Below, piece by piece: positions 63,977 through 64,000 of a DNA stretch of 64,000 nucleotides; the stretch's first letter is position 1, and every line of letters begins with the position of its first letter. This DNA is from Kordia sp. SMS9. Lineage in GTDB: Bacteria > Bacteroidota > Bacteroidia > Flavobacteriales > Flavobacteriaceae. A program made the translations under genes and the position numbers. The stretch lies in assembly GCF_003352465.1 (NCBI RefSeq), contig NZ_CP031153.1, positions 1,602,465-1,666,464 on the forward strand, read 5' to 3'. Under the pieces are notes generated by a model that searched no databases, was not told the origin of the DNA, and saw only the letters and a list, made by a program, of their open reading frames with translations.

Positions 63977-64000
63977 AATCTTATGTTTTTAATGAGTTAT

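Overview
The window looks like a Flavobacteriaceae (Bacteroidota) chromosome, with Kordia-like organisms a reasonable guess. The reasons are AT-rich DNA, type IX secretion sorting domains, PorP/SprF and SprB-like adhesin genes, a FecI/FecR/TonB receptor cassette, many DUF families typical of the phylum (DUF4270, DUF4907, DUF6268, DUF6503), and LytTR two-component pairs. The genus is inference; no rRNA or tRNA gene was seen.

Positions 1-38,900 hold ordinary chromosomal cargo in short operons. These are: a leftward outer-membrane barrel, kelch lipoprotein, DUF4907, histidine kinase and LytTR cassette (0.5-4.6 kb); a DUF4270 lipoprotein with an outer-membrane protein (4.8-7.3 kb); a secreted esterase and an SLC13 permease; a 1.9k-residue SprB-like adhesin with its PorP/SprF partner (11-17.9 kb); a lipoprotein with an aerolysin-like pore-forming pattern (18.5 kb) beside a TPR hybrid two-component regulator; an ABA4-like/membrane protein/kinase/LytTR operon (23.4-26.4 kb); SGNH hydrolase and glycosyltransferase genes; an ECF sigma, anti-sigma, TonB-receptor cassette whose probable promoter is repeated before a divergent lipoprotein; and small metabolic and lipoprotein genes. 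Intergenic regions carry palindromic and MITE-like repeats. Two small genes shorter than 60 codons (DUF1737 and DUF5908) were found by reading the sequence.

From about 38.9 kb to the right edge, all genes lie on the minus strand and form an extracellular contractile injection system (eCIS, related to Afp/PVC/MACs). In transcription order they are: two tail-tube proteins, DUF5908, LysM adaptor, VgrG-like spike, PAAR tip, gp25, two baseplate J/gp6-type wedge proteins, tape measure, two coiled-coil proteins, a 307-residue protein with gasdermin-like sequence features, the AAA+ ATPase, a protein resembling a Y1 (REP-associated) transposase that has lost its HUH motif, and three small cargo-like proteins. 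The cargo candidates share an N-terminal L(E/K)DNR motif, and two of them carry HExxH metallopeptidase motifs. Sheath and terminator genes are not in the window and presumably lie beyond the right edge.

The most unusual proposal is that this eCIS operon encodes a gasdermin-like pore former directly coupled to the ATPase gene. That would be a candidate cargo toxin or a lysis factor for particle release. It rests on motif reading only and needs a structure or profile search.
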